The translations under genes were made by a program, and so were the position numbers. 64,000 nt of DNA, from assembly GCA_023394955.1 (NCBI GenBank), contig JAEWZY010000015.1, positions 1 through 64,000 on the forward strand, given 5' to 3'. Of this stretch, positions 8,555 to 17,303 are shown in pieces. The stretch comes from Bacillota bacterium (GTDB taxonomy: Bacteria > Bacillota > UBA4882 > UBA8346). The notes beneath the pieces are model-generated. The model did no database searches. It was not told the DNA's origin and was given only the letters and a program-made list of their open reading frames with translations. Within the stretch, counting starts at the first letter, position 1. Each line of letters opens with the position of its first letter.

Positions 8555-9103
8555 TCAAGCGCCTCCCTCAATTTTTATAGCGAAAGGATCTTCGTTATTG
8601 AAGACTAATCCCATAAATTCTACAATAATCTGAAACAGCATTAGCGCCATTCCAACCACCGGAGCCAGATAAATAAAAGCCATCGGAATTTGCAAGGTCG
8701 GAGTTTTAAAAATAAAAGAATTAAAAGCGAGGTTCGCTCCGTTATAGATCACAAAAAAGATGAAAAAGAGCATCAAGATTCTTAAGACAAAATAAAGAAT
8801 ATACTTTTTTAAACCGGTAAACCGGTCTGCCAGAATATTAACTGATGAATGCATCCCTTCTTTAAGACAAACACCCATTGCCAGATAGGTACCCCAAACC
8901 ATCGAATAAATGGCTATTTCTTCGGTGAAAGGGAAAGAAAACGCGACGAATTTGACAATCACAAAACGGTATAATACTTGGAATGTAATAGTGGCCACCA
9001 ATAGCACTAACAAACCAACAATCAAATGCTCGATAACTTTATCCATTCGATCTCTGATCTTTTTAAGCCGGTTATAAACTTTTAACCCTAACGTACCGTT
9101 CAT
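8555..9103 (-). CDS. dctQ: TRAP transporter small permease DctQ
   Basis: 182-residue, four-helix membrane subunit that pairs with DctM. Hydrophobic segments lie at about residues 25-48, 60-80, 100-125 and 140-160, with the family pattern FPFTEEIAIYSMVWGTYLAM. A longer frame opens at 9160, but ATG at 9103 has AGGAGG 7 bases upstream, so it is the real start. It is ordinary in length and position for a DctQ. Confidence 0.93.
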   Translation of the reverse strand: MNGTLGLKVYNRLKKIRDRMDKVIEHLIVGLLVLLVATITFQVLYRFVIVKFVAFSFPFTEEIAIYSMVWGTYLAMGVCLKEGMHSSVNILADRFTGLKKYILYFVLRILMLFFIFFVIYNGANLAFNSFIFKTPTLQIPMAFIYLAPVVGMALMLFQIIVEFMGLVFNNEDPFAIKIEGGA

Positions 9104-9188
9104 AGGAAACCTCCTTTTTAAAAAACTTTGAGCGAAGTCCTGTTTCAGGGCTCCGCTCAAAACGCAGAACCTAAAATAATATGACGTT

Positions 9189-10226
9189 TTATTGCTCGTT
9201 ACGGTATTTCTTAATCGCGTTCAACAAATCGTCAACCACTTTATTACCTAATTGTTTTCTTACGTATTTTTGAGTGGGCTTCCCCACAACCTCGTGCCAC
9301 CGTTGCAGTTCTTGTTTGGTCGGAATATAAACCTGCATGCCCTTGGATTTCAAAAACTCAATTCCTTCTATCTCTTGACGGTCGATAACTTTCTTACCTT
9401 CGGCCCAGCCTTTTTGGACGCCGGTGTCAATTACTTTTTGTAAATTCTGCGGCATGCCGTCGTAAAGTTTCTTATTCATTAACAGCATCATCGATGATGC
9501 GAAATGGCCGTCGAGGACGATGTTATTTTGAACTTCGTAAGTTAAATCCTGAATAATGGAGGAAATCGGGTTTTCCTGTCCGTCAACCACATGATTCTGC
9601 ATGGCGATATACATTTCGGAGGAAGCAATCGGTACCGCTTTAGCGCCCAAAGCCTCTACCATCTTAATCGATACCGGGCTCTCCATAACCCTGATGGTTA
9701 ACCCTTTGGCATCCTCGGGAACCCTTAGCATTTTTTTACTATTGGTGAAATGCCTCATTCCCGAAGAATAGTGGAACAACACTTTAACGCCTAATTTTTC
9801 TTCGATTCCCTTGTTAAATTTCTGGCCCCACGGACCTTGCAAAACCGCCGAACATTCGTCTTTGTCAACGAAGACCCCCGGAAGCCCGAAGATCATGCTC
9901 TGCGGATAGAAATTATTCAGCGGAATTGCGTTGACCAAAGCGATATCGACCGAACCTCTCATGGCGCCTTGAATCATTTCCGGAAATTTCCCGAGCTGCC
10001 CGCCGGGATAAAGATGTACTTTGATTTGACCATTAGAATTCTTCTCGACATACTCTTTAAAAGCATAAGCGAAAGCGGTCTCATTGTTGTCCTTGGGGGT
10101 TAATTCGGGGGTGATATAACCGTATTTCAAGGTATAAACCTTGGGACCGGCGAAACAGTTGGTCACCCCGATCGCGATTACTACACATAAAACCAACACT
10201 AAACCAATCGTTACTTTAGATCTCAT
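9189..10226 (-). CDS. dctP: TRAP transporter solute-binding protein DctP
   Basis: 345-residue periplasmic receptor (DctP/SiaP family). It has a signal peptide (about residues 1-27, ending CFAG), then YTLKYGYITPELTPKDN, the GGQLGKFPEMIQGAMRGSVD element and the substrate-clamp arginine region KGLTIRVMESPV, which normally binds the carboxylate of the ligand. ATG at 10226 is preferred to the adjacent TTG at 10229 on spacing from GGAGGG. The neighbouring UxaA-like genes make an aldonate or uronate-type ligand likely, but this is inference. Confidence 0.94.
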   Translation of the reverse strand: MRSKVTIGLVLVLCVVIAIGVTNCFAGPKVYTLKYGYITPELTPKDNNETAFAYAFKEYVEKNSNGQIKVHLYPGGQLGKFPEMIQGAMRGSVDIALVNAIPLNNFYPQSMIFGLPGVFVDKDECSAVLQGPWGQKFNKGIEEKLGVKVLFHYSSGMRHFTNSKKMLRVPEDAKGLTIRVMESPVSIKMVEALGAKAVPIASSEMYIAMQNHVVDGQENPISSIIQDLTYEVQNNIVLDGHFASSMMLLMNKKLYDGMPQNLQKVIDTGVQKGWAEGKKVIDRQEIEGIEFLKSKGMQVYIPTKQELQRWHEVVGKPTQKYVRKQLGNKVVDDLLNAIKKYRNEQ

Positions 10227-10250
10227 CAATTACCCTCCTTTTAAATTGTT

Positions 10251-10263
10251 GTAATTAAATTAC
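10251..10263. promoter_or_regulatory. Palindrome upstream of dctP
   Basis: GTAATTAAATTAC, symmetric except for its centre base, sits 25 bases upstream of the dctP start. This is where an operator or promoter element would be expected. It does not match the palindromes near 12000-12210, so it may serve a different regulator. Confidence 0.3.
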
Positions 10264-10402
10264 AGTCAGTTGTCTATTACGGTAAATTCAGTAAATTGTT
10301 TTAAAAATCATCGCGAATGGTTTAAATGCGCCATTTTAAAAAGTTAGTTTGAATTTACCGGAATAGAATCATATTCAACTGTAATTATTACCTGGTTAGA
10401 TT

Positions 10403-11593
10403 TTACATTAAAAGCCCATTGGCATATATTTGTAGCATTTCACTGTATTCATTCCGGCCTTCAGTGTAGGTTTCCTTACCGGAGGCGACATCGATCAGAA
10501 AATTGAACAAACGGCCGCCTACGTCATTGATAGACTCATTTCCCTTAAGAATCTCCCCGGCGTAAATATCGAAATAGTCTTTTTCGTCTTCATCGTCGCT
10601 ACTACCGAGCACCTTGACCACGGGCAAAATTTTGATTCCGGGCGGGTAGGACGGCAGGCCTCTAAACCTGGCAGGTAAGCCTCCCCCAAATGTAAACATG
10701 TGAATCTGCGCCCCTGCCGCTACCATCCCTAACATCAGCTGGGAAGCCTGGGTTGTTCCATCCATAAAATACAATCCAGGGGCCTCCGGTTTTTCGGCAT
10801 ACCCAATGACTCCCGTTAACGGACTTGTCCCACTTTTAATTATGGCCCCGAGCGACTTTTCTTCGATAGTCGTCAGCCCGCTCTTGATATTCCCCTGAGT
10901 GGGTTCGGAACCTAAAATATCGACGCCGTAATATTTAATCTCATCTTTCATGTCCTGTACCACAGCGAGCAGTTCGTTTTTAACTTTCTCGTTACAAGCC
11001 CTTTTGGCGAGTATATGATCGGCGCCAATTAATTCAGCTGTTTCAGTGAATATCACTTTCCCGCCGTTTTTAACAATCAGATCCGCCGCATACCCCACCG
11101 AAGGGTTGCTGGCAATGGCGGAAACAGTCCCGGAGCCGCCGCATTTGATCCCCAGAGTAAGATTGAATAGATCGCAGGCGACTCTTTGCTCTTTAGCCGC
11201 TTCGGAAATCAAGCTTTTTAAATCGGCTACCCCTTTTTCCACCAATTTCTCGTATTTGCCGCACTCATCCAATGACACGTATTTTACAGGTTTTTTTGAT
11301 TCTAAAATTAAACCGGCAAGCTCAGCGGCTTTGATCGGCTCACATCCCAAACCGACTACTAAAACCGAATGAACATTGGGATTACACCCCATGCCGACCA
11401 GCGTTCTCCTGGCCCGTTCGGAATCCTCGCCCAACCTGATGCAAGCATGGTTATGTAACATTGGAATCGAACCGGGGGCGGATTTCGCGATTTGATATGC
11501 AACCTCATTTGCGCAGCCAATCGTGGGTAGAACAATAACGTTATTTCGTACTCCCACCGAACCGTCTTTTCTTTTATATCCCATAAATTCCAT
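10403..11593 (-). CDS. Altronate/galactarate dehydratase-like, large (UxaA C-terminal type) subunit
   Basis: 396-residue enzyme subunit of the UxaA/GarD family (sugar-acid dehydratases acting on altronate, galactarate or related acids). It begins GYKRKDGSVGVRN and carries family patterns GCANEVAYQI, LHNHACIRLGED, LGCEP, the cysteine in IKCGGSGTVSAIASNPS, FTETAELIGA and DGTTQASQLMLGM. In E. coli UxaA the N-terminal SAF domain and this part are one chain; here the SAF part is a separate gene just upstream, a known two-gene form. The substrate is not certain; the TRAP genes next door should import it. Confidence 0.88.
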   Translation of the reverse strand: MEFMGYKRKDGSVGVRNNVIVLPTIGCANEVAYQIAKSAPGSIPMLHNHACIRLGEDSERARRTLVGMGCNPNVHSVLVVGLGCEPIKAAELAGLILESKKPVKYVSLDECGKYEKLVEKGVADLKSLISEAAKEQRVACDLFNLTLGIKCGGSGTVSAIASNPSVGYAADLIVKNGGKVIFTETAELIGADHILAKRACNEKVKNELLAVVQDMKDEIKYYGVDILGSEPTQGNIKSGLTTIEEKSLGAIIKSGTSPLTGVIGYAEKPEAPGLYFMDGTTQASQLMLGMVAAGAQIHMFTFGGGLPARFRGLPSYPPGIKILPVVKVLGSSDDEDEKDYFDIYAGEILKGNESINDVGGRLFNFLIDVASGKETYTEGRNEYSEMLQIYANGLLM

Positions 11594-11615
11594 TACCAGT
11601 CCCCCGCTATCAATT

Positions 11616-11912
11616 TTATCGTTTAACTTTCTTAGAGCCTTCGATACTGATCACATTATGAATATGAACATAATCTCCGGCCTCAATCTTATTAGTAGCT
11701 TTTCCTATTACTTCGCCGTATTTAATAATATCGCCGTCAGTTCCGATATTTCGGAGACTGATTTTATGTCCGAAGGGAATTTCGGCTACGGATCTAACGG
11801 AACCGATCCGTTCCATGCCCGAATCAAGGACTACCAATTCAAGACCTGGTAAAACCTTATCCAATACGGTCGCTACATTATCTTCAGAGCTCATTACAAT
11901 ACAGTTCACCAT
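11616..11912 (-). CDS. UxaA N-terminal-type (SAF domain) small subunit
   Basis: 98-residue protein matching the SAF domain at the N-terminus of altronate/galactarate dehydratases. Visible parts are DNVATVLDKVLPG, the segment IPFGHKISLRNI with the conserved GHK, then DIIKYGEVIGKATNKIEAGDYVHIHNV. The ATG has AGGAGG upstream. It lies 22 bases before the large subunit and is presumably made at the same level. It is the first gene of a probable operon running through uxaA-large to the TRAP genes. Confidence 0.88.
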   Translation of the reverse strand: MVNCIVMSSEDNVATVLDKVLPGLELVVLDSGMERIGSVRSVAEIPFGHKISLRNIGTDGDIIKYGEVIGKATNKIEAGDYVHIHNVISIEGSKKVKR

Positions 11913-11980
11913 TTTTCCACCTCCTCCACAGAGGATAAGTATAGATTTTAAAAATACCTTTTCCGCTCAATTCGTTCATA

Positions 11981-12015
11981 AGTGTATACAATAATTTTAT
12001 GTTATTGAATACAAT
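11981..12015. promoter_or_regulatory. Two GntR-type operator-like palindromes on the dehydratase side
   Basis: AGTGTATACAAT (11981-11992) and ATTGAATACAAT (12004-12015) match each other and the FadR/VanR-type GntR consensus centred on GTATAC. They lie 70-100 bases upstream of the small-subunit start, within the expected promoter. Confidence 0.6.
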
Positions 12016-12135
12016 TTGGAGGTAATTCCAATATATCACATGCTAAATCAGAAATCAACCGTATTTTTCAAAAGCTTTCTGCCTTCATCTTGTCGATGGT
12101 CATTAATACAAATACCTGTTAAATCTTATTTTATA

Positions 12136-12164
12136 TTGTATTTTTTAAAAAACTTATATATAAT
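12136..12164 (+). promoter_or_regulatory. Promoter of the LarA-like gene
   Basis: -35 TTGTAT (12136-12141), 17-base spacer, perfect -10 TATAAT (12159-12164). Transcription would start near 12171, at the edge of the two operator-like palindromes that follow, which suits repression by a GntR protein. Confidence 0.65.
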
Positions 12165-12170
12165 GACAGA

Positions 12171-12211
12171 TGAATTAATGTATTCATTAATTGTACTTTA
12201 ATGTATACGTT
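12171..12211. promoter_or_regulatory. Two GntR-type operator-like palindromes on the LarA side
   Basis: AATGTATTCATT (12177-12188, inside the longer palindrome TGAATTAATGTATTCA at 12171-12186) and AATGTATACGTT (12200-12211) lie immediately downstream of the -10 box. Together with the two sites near 12000 they fit AnTGnATnCnnT. Confidence 0.6.
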
Positions 12212-12240
12212 GGTCTAATATCTTAACGGAGGACTTGAAT

Positions 12241-13512
12241 ATGGGTTCTGTAAATGATATGCTGAGAGAAATACCAATTCCCAAGCTTGTCAAGGTTAGG
12301 CAAACGTTTGATAAAGCATGCTTGTCTGATGTAGCGTCAACGGTTCAAAATGAATTGCGCCGCGACGCTATCTCTCGGTTAGTAAAACCCGGGATGTCGA
12401 TTGCAATTACCGCCGGAAGCAGGGGCGTAAATAATATTGATGTTATCATTAGAGAAATCGCCTCGTTTCTAAAAGAAAAAGGAGCATATCCTTTTATAAT
12501 ACCCGCAATGGGCAGTCACGGCGGGTCGACCGCCCAAGGACAAACAGCTATTTTGAGAGAATACCATATCACCGGAGAATCAATGGGATGCCCGGTTCGC
12601 GCTACAATGGAAACCGTCAAGATCGGCGAAATGGACGATAGCGGGGAGCCGATTCTAATTGACCGGTATGCGGCGGAAGCCGATGGAATCGTGGTAGTCA
12701 ACCGAATTAAAGCCCATACCGCCTTCCGTAGCACTTATGAAAGCGGGTTGATGAAAATGATGACTATCGGCCTTGGTAAACAAGCCGGAGCCGAAGTATG
12801 CCATCGCGCCGGCATCATGGATCTGGGAAAAAACGTGGAACGGTTTGCCTTTGGAATCCTGAAAAACGCCAGGATTCTTTTTGGAATGGGAAGCGTGGAG
12901 AATGCGTTTGATAAAACCGCAATCGTAAAAGCATTAACCAAGGAAGAAATCCCGATCGAAGAACCAAATTTACTGGCTCAAGCCAAATCAATGATGAGCC
13001 GTATCAAGTTTGACAAAGTCGACGTCTTGGTAGTCGATGAAATCGGCAAAAACATCAGCGGCGAGGGAATGGATCCAAATATTGCGGGGAGATGGATTGT
13101 TCCGAATATTAAGGGCGGAATCGAGACTAAGATGGTTGCGGTCTTGGATCTTACCGATGAAACGTTGGGCAATAGCGTAGGACTCGGCATGGCTGATGTT
13201 TGTTCTAAACGCGCCATGCGGAAAGTAGATACCGATAATACATATCCTAATTCGCTAACAAGCACGGTATCTTCTCTCTGTAAGATACCGATGTATTTTG
13301 ACAATCATTCCTATACAATCAAAGCAGCCGTTAAAATGGTATGGGGTACCCCTCCCCCGGCGGTTACAATGATTAGAATCAAGAATACTCTCGAACTCGA
13401 GTATATTTATATATCGGATAATTTAGTGGAATTAGCCAGGCAAGATCCGACTTTAGAAATTGTTTCCGAACCTCAAGAACTTGTATTTAACGAAAATGGC
13501 GATTTATTCTGA
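12241..13512 (+). CDS. LarA-like (DUF2088, lactate-racemase domain) protein
   Basis: 423-residue protein of the nickel-pincer lactate racemase superfamily, by its DUF2088-like N-terminal half: AITAGSRGVNN, PAMGSHGGST (family His), then VVNRIKAHTAF and ESGLMKMMTIGLGK (His and Lys positions like those binding cofactor and nickel in LarA). The C-terminal half is less familiar. It is not a canonical LarA and the cofactor genes larB, larC and larE are not in this window. ATG at 12241 with GGAGGA is chosen over TTG at 12235. Divergent from the dehydratase operon, it probably acts on the same hydroxy-acid pathway (racemisation, epimerisation or water elimination), but the reaction is unknown. Confidence 0.8.
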   Translation: MGSVNDMLREIPIPKLVKVRQTFDKACLSDVASTVQNELRRDAISRLVKPGMSIAITAGSRGVNNIDVIIREIASFLKEKGAYPFIIPAMGSHGGSTAQGQTAILREYHITGESMGCPVRATMETVKIGEMDDSGEPILIDRYAAEADGIVVVNRIKAHTAFRSTYESGLMKMMTIGLGKQAGAEVCHRAGIMDLGKNVERFAFGILKNARILFGMGSVENAFDKTAIVKALTKEEIPIEEPNLLAQAKSMMSRIKFDKVDVLVVDEIGKNISGEGMDPNIAGRWIVPNIKGGIETKMVAVLDLTDETLGNSVGLGMADVCSKRAMRKVDTDNTYPNSLTSTVSSLCKIPMYFDNHSYTIKAAVKMVWGTPPPAVTMIRIKNTLELEYIYISDNLVELARQDPTLEIVSEPQELVFNENGDLF

Positions 13513-13566
13513 GATACTCTTCTCGTAATCATAAGGCTTACCTAGATGAATTACAGAATATAATCC

Positions 13567-13600
13567 TGCTATTCCATCCTTAACCGCGGATAGAATAGCA
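13567..13600 (+). terminator. Hairpin after the LarA-like gene
   Basis: TGCTATTCCATCC and GGATAGAATAGCA pair over 12 bp with one C/A mismatch and an 8-base loop. No clear U run follows, so this may be a transcript-stabilising hairpin or a weak terminator between the LarA-like gene and the regulator. Confidence 0.45.
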
Positions 13601-13677
13601 AACCTTGGAATTAATCGAGATTTATTATGATTATGGTCGGCTGGATTTAGTAAACTGGATGAGGAGTTGGTCTCGAC

Positions 13678-14406
13678 TTGGCTAGAAAAAAGACCCCTGC
13701 GGTAGATGACGCCTATAATTTGATTTTAAACAAAATATTATCTTTTGAACTTTTACCGGGTGAAATTGTCTCCGACTTTCAGTTGTCGCAACAATTGAAT
13801 ATGAGCCGTACTCCCATCCGCGAAGCGATAATGCGCTTAACAATGATGGGACTGATTGAACAAGGAGAATCCAGGATGCTGGTAAGCCGGATTACCCCCA
13901 AAGACATCAAAGAAATATGCGAAGTCCGGGAAGCAATTGAAACCAAGGCTGTTATTCTGATCCTAAAAAACGGCGGCCTCACCCCAACCCAGTTGACTAA
14001 TTTATATTCACTAAACCGGGAAATGCAAGAATATGTATCGCTAAATAACTATCCTTCCAATTTCGATTGCGACCATAGATTGCATAACAATCTGGTTACT
14101 TATTCCGGTAATTCCAGGTTGGTTGAGTTTTCCGATCGAATGTGGTTGCAATTCAAACGGGTGCGTTGGCTTACTATTTTAAGGCCAAGGTATAATTATT
14201 CCATAGCCGAACACCAGGAGCTAATCGATGCAATCTCGGAACGTAATCTCTCTCGGGCTATCAACGCGGTTACCGAGCACCTTGTCAACGCCGCGGATAA
14301 TTTTGAGGCGGTATTGAACGATCAAACATTGGGCATATTGGCGAAACGGATTGCCGACGCTACTTCATCCTTAACAACTCATGCCCACTCTTCCAAGATT
14401 CCTTAA
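13678..14406 (+). CDS. GntR-family (FadR/FCD type) transcriptional regulator
   Basis: 242-residue regulator. An N-terminal winged helix-turn-helix (about residues 20-70, with SQQLNMSRTPIREAIMRL) precedes an all-helical FCD ligand domain. FCD metal-ligand candidates are visible: Asp/His in FDCDHRLHNNL, His in EHQELI and His in TEHLVNA. The start is TTG at 13678 after GAGGAG (11 bases). FCD regulators typically bind sugar acids or other organic acids. The four palindromes between the dehydratase and LarA-like genes are likely its sites. Confidence 0.9.
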   Translation: MARKKTPAVDDAYNLILNKILSFELLPGEIVSDFQLSQQLNMSRTPIREAIMRLTMMGLIEQGESRMLVSRITPKDIKEICEVREAIETKAVILILKNGGLTPTQLTNLYSLNREMQEYVSLNNYPSNFDCDHRLHNNLVTYSGNSRLVEFSDRMWLQFKRVRWLTILRPRYNYSIAEHQELIDAISERNLSRAINAVTEHLVNAADNFEAVLNDQTLGILAKRIADATSSLTTHAHSSKIP

Positions 14407-14542
14407 AGCGCCTGCGAAAGTATTTTTGGGGGGATACCAATCTTCTTTTATACATCCGCCAATATTATAAGCTCTATCAGGGTCCTATTCCGGTGATTGG
14501 CGCAACCGAAAAATAAACCGTGGGATTAGTTCAACAAACCCG

Positions 14543-15244
14543 TTAACCCTTCAGTACCGTTCGGGTTATTTTCCGTTCCAAATCCAAAGGCCCTTCTCCG
14601 ACCATTCTCGACTCAAATGGAATCTTATTTTCGAACCTTGCAATCAACCGCGCCGGTTTCTCCGATAAAACCAAGATCTGATCTCCCAACCAGACCGCTT
14701 CTTTGATATCATGAGTTACCATCACCACCGTATTGGGACGGTGACGCCATAACGCCAAAAAATCGGCGATCAGTTGATATCTGGTTTTCAAGTCCAATGA
14801 TTTGAAAGGTTCATCCATCAGCAATAAATCCGCGGGATAAGAAAGCGCCCGGGCCATCGCCGCCCGCTGTCTCATGCCGCCGCTCAATTGGCCCGGATAA
14901 AACCGATGATATTCCGCTAAGCCCACCGCTTCCAGATAATATTCGATATGAGTATCGACGGTCCCCGCAGGTAGTTTGTCCTCCAAAACCAGCGCCAGGT
15001 TTTGGCGAATGTTTAGCCAAGGTAAGAGCCGCGGCTCCTGAAAGATAAAACTAAGCTTCTCGGTGGACTCCACTGCGCCCCGGCCCGGTTTGATCAGTCC
15101 GGCCAGGATTTTTAAGAGCGTAGTTTTACCGCAGCCGGACGGCCCCAAGATGGCGGTAATCTTGCCGGTGGGAAATTCCAGCGAGAAATCCTGAAAGACT
15201 TGTAATTCGCCGAAATTCTTAGTAATCTCCTCCACTTTAAACAT
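14543..15244 (-). CDS. ABC transporter ATPase, nitrate/sulfonate/taurine type
   Basis: 233-residue ATPase of the SsuB/TauB/NrtD group. Walker A is GPSGCGKTT, the signature LSGGMRQRAAMARAL, Walker B LLLMDEPFKSLD, and the H-loop VTHDIKEAV. ATG at 15244 overlaps the permease stop by 8 bases, which implies coupling. It is the last gene of the three-gene importer 14543-16956. The ligand may be a sulfonate, pyrimidine or other small anion and cannot be read from the ATPase. Confidence 0.92.
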   Translation of the reverse strand: MFKVEEITKNFGELQVFQDFSLEFPTGKITAILGPSGCGKTTLLKILAGLIKPGRGAVESTEKLSFIFQEPRLLPWLNIRQNLALVLEDKLPAGTVDTHIEYYLEAVGLAEYHRFYPGQLSGGMRQRAAMARALSYPADLLLMDEPFKSLDLKTRYQLIADFLALWRHRPNTVVMVTHDIKEAVWLGDQILVLSEKPARLIARFENKIPFESRMVGEGPLDLERKITRTVLKG

Positions 15245-16007
15245 GCTCTGTTCCTTTCCAGGCTACAAAAGGCCTCCGGAACAGATAGTCCGTTAAATAA
15301 TCGAAGAGTAGCCCGATGCCGATCACCGCCACCGTCCAGGCAAATACCATTTCCGTCTGCAAATAAACCCGGGCGGTATCCATTTGGGTCCCGATTCCCC
15401 AAGCGGGGTAGGCCAACACTTCGGCGGCGATGGAAACCTTCCAGGTCAAGCCTAGGCCGCTTTGGACTCCGGCCGCCAAAAAAGGCACAATCGACGGCAG
15501 GTATAACTTCAAAAGCAGCCGGCTTTTTTTAACCCGGTAAAGCGCCCCCATTTCAAGAAGTTCCGTATCAATACTACGGATGCCCTCAATTATATTTTGG
15601 ATTAACAGCGGTAAAACCACCAAAGTAATCACGAACAACGATACATTAGACCCCCGAAACCAAAGCAACGCCAATAAAATGAACGACATCGACGGCGTAC
15701 TGCGCAAACAGACCATCACCGGGCGTAACAGCGCTTCTACCGCCTGAAGTTTTCCGGCTACGATCCCCAAGACTATTGCAATCCCGAATGATAAGCCGAA
15801 GGCAAATAGGCCCCGGCTGAAGGTTGCCGCCACATGCCGCCAAAAATCCCCGGTACCGATTAATCGGAACAAATTGATCAAAGCAACTTGAGGGGATGGT
15901 AAAATAAGCGGCTTAGCAATGGACCGGGCGGCGGCATACCAAATAAGCAATAAGCCAACTATTGCCGTTACGCTTAATATTTTACGGTTGGTAATAAATT
16001 TTTTCAT
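15237..16007 (-). CDS. ABC transporter permease, nitrate/sulfonate/taurine type
   Basis: 256-residue inner-membrane permease (SsuC/TauC group) with about six hydrophobic segments and the ATPase-contact EAA loop around ELLEMGALYRVKKSRLL, just before LPSIVPFLAAG. The RPVMVCLRSTPSMSFILLALLWF stretch is the family's central pattern. The start ATG lies inside the end of the binding-protein gene (26-base overlap), and its own end overlaps the ATPase gene. Confidence 0.9.
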   Translation of the reverse strand: MKKFITNRKILSVTAIVGLLLIWYAAARSIAKPLILPSPQVALINLFRLIGTGDFWRHVAATFSRGLFAFGLSFGIAIVLGIVAGKLQAVEALLRPVMVCLRSTPSMSFILLALLWFRGSNVSLFVITLVVLPLLIQNIIEGIRSIDTELLEMGALYRVKKSRLLLKLYLPSIVPFLAAGVQSGLGLTWKVSIAAEVLAYPAWGIGTQMDTARVYLQTEMVFAWTVAVIGIGLLFDYLTDYLFRRPFVAWKGTEHV

Positions 16008-16956
16008 CCGGCAGTTTGCCTCCGATAGCGTCAGGCGCCAACTCCGATAATCTTAATAAAAACCGGTCGATCTCCGGGCGGGCTTTAAGGGCGTTAATAA
16101 AATGCAGATTGCAGCGGGCCAATCCTTTCCGGACCGCATTGGCCGAGATTTGGACGTGTTTTTCCGCCAAAACCCCGGCCGGTTCCGGGTTTTGGTTTAG
16201 CCATTCCATTGCGCCTTCCAATTCCTTCAGGTATAAACGGACGAACTCCCGGTTGGCAGCGGCGAACTTCCGGTTGACCACGATACAGGTTTGGGGATAG
16301 GTTTGGCCTTGCTTCTCAATCCGTTGCCATTCTTGTTGGAAATCGAGCAACACTTGGACCTTTGGGTTCCTCTCGATAACCTGGGTGACCCAAGGTTCGG
16401 GAAGGACTGCCAAGGGCGCCGTTCCCCCAGCGGTTAACTGGGCCAATTCAACCGGGCTTCCTACATACTGAATCGTTAAATCCTCTTCGGGGTTAAGGCT
16501 GTTTTTAACTAACATATAGCGAAACAGCAGATCCGGGACCGCCCCTTTGGCCGGGGCTAGCACTGTTTGACCTTTTAAATCGGGCCAATCCTTTACTTTA
16601 GCGTCACCAATCAAATACATTACGCCCCAGCCGATAACGGAGGCGATTTGTACCGGCACTCCCTTATTATAAAGGATCGCTGCGGTATTAATGGGCAATG
16701 CGGCGATGTCCACCTCTCCGGTAATGATCTTGCCCATTAGCAAGTCCGGGCTTTTGAAGATCGAGTGAGTGATCGGCCGTCCGCCGAGGCCCGGTTCATC
16801 GATGAGCTTCACCATAGCCAAACCGGAGACTCCCGACAATCCGGCTACCCTAACCGGCGGCGCCTCCTTACCCCTTCCTGGCCTGGCCGAAACCGTCGTC
16901 AGTAAAATAATTCCAACCACAAACCATATAAGCGTAAGTATTTTATTATGTTTCAT
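15982..16956 (-). CDS. ABC transporter substrate-binding protein, nitrate/taurine type
   Basis: 324-residue exported binding protein (NMT1/SsuA-like fold). The N-terminal signal segment LTLIWFVVGIILLTTVSA is followed by PVRVAGLSGVSGLAMVKLID, the first strand and ligand-loop region, and GEVDIAALPINTAAILYNKG, which corresponds to the hinge region of the family. No lipobox was seen. ATG at 16956 is preferred to GTG at 16965. The ligand is unknown. It differs clearly from the second binding protein of this type at 33651-34646. Confidence 0.85.
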   Translation of the reverse strand: MKHNKILTLIWFVVGIILLTTVSARPGRGKEAPPVRVAGLSGVSGLAMVKLIDEPGLGGRPITHSIFKSPDLLMGKIITGEVDIAALPINTAAILYNKGVPVQIASVIGWGVMYLIGDAKVKDWPDLKGQTVLAPAKGAVPDLLFRYMLVKNSLNPEEDLTIQYVGSPVELAQLTAGGTAPLAVLPEPWVTQVIERNPKVQVLLDFQQEWQRIEKQGQTYPQTCIVVNRKFAAANREFVRLYLKELEGAMEWLNQNPEPAGVLAEKHVQISANAVRKGLARCNLHFINALKARPEIDRFLLRLSELAPDAIGGKLPDEKIYYQP

Positions 16957-17303
16957 TTCTACCACACCCTTTCTAATTGTTTCTTTAGTTGAAACTTATA
17001 TATAAAATCGCGCACACCAATGTGAAACGCTTGGTTATTCCCAATAATCTATTTATATATTCGACTGTTTGTATCCATTCCCTTTTGAAGGCCGTGCCAA
17101 ATATAATTTCCCACCGGCGAAGAAGATGTAACAGCCTTGTAAAAACAAACCCCTCTTATTACAATTCGCAAGACAAAAGCAAATGATTAAACAAGCTATC
17201 TTATGTAGTTTTTAAAAAATACATGTCCGAAAATGGCGGGTATTCCATGGTGAATATGATATAATGAAGTCAAGCCAGAACAAGGAGGCGAGGAGGATTG
17301 AAC
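16957..17303. other. Divergent intergenic region with promoter for ogt
   Basis: About 340 bases between the ABC operon and ogt. A perfect -10 TATAAT lies at 17260-17265, 39 bases upstream of the ogt start, but I see no good -35 at the right distance. The left part must hold the ABC operon promoter. I do not recognise a riboswitch or gene here. Confidence 0.5.

Noticed and set aside
12016..12201. 61-codon plus-strand frame in the dehydratase/LarA intergenic region
   Set aside because: It runs across the promoter and operators of the LarA-like gene and is AT-driven hydrophobic sequence.
14543..17200. TPP riboswitch before either nitrate/sulfonate-type ABC operon
   Set aside because: Neither leader shows the CUGAGA and ACCUGAUCUGGAU blocks of the THI box.
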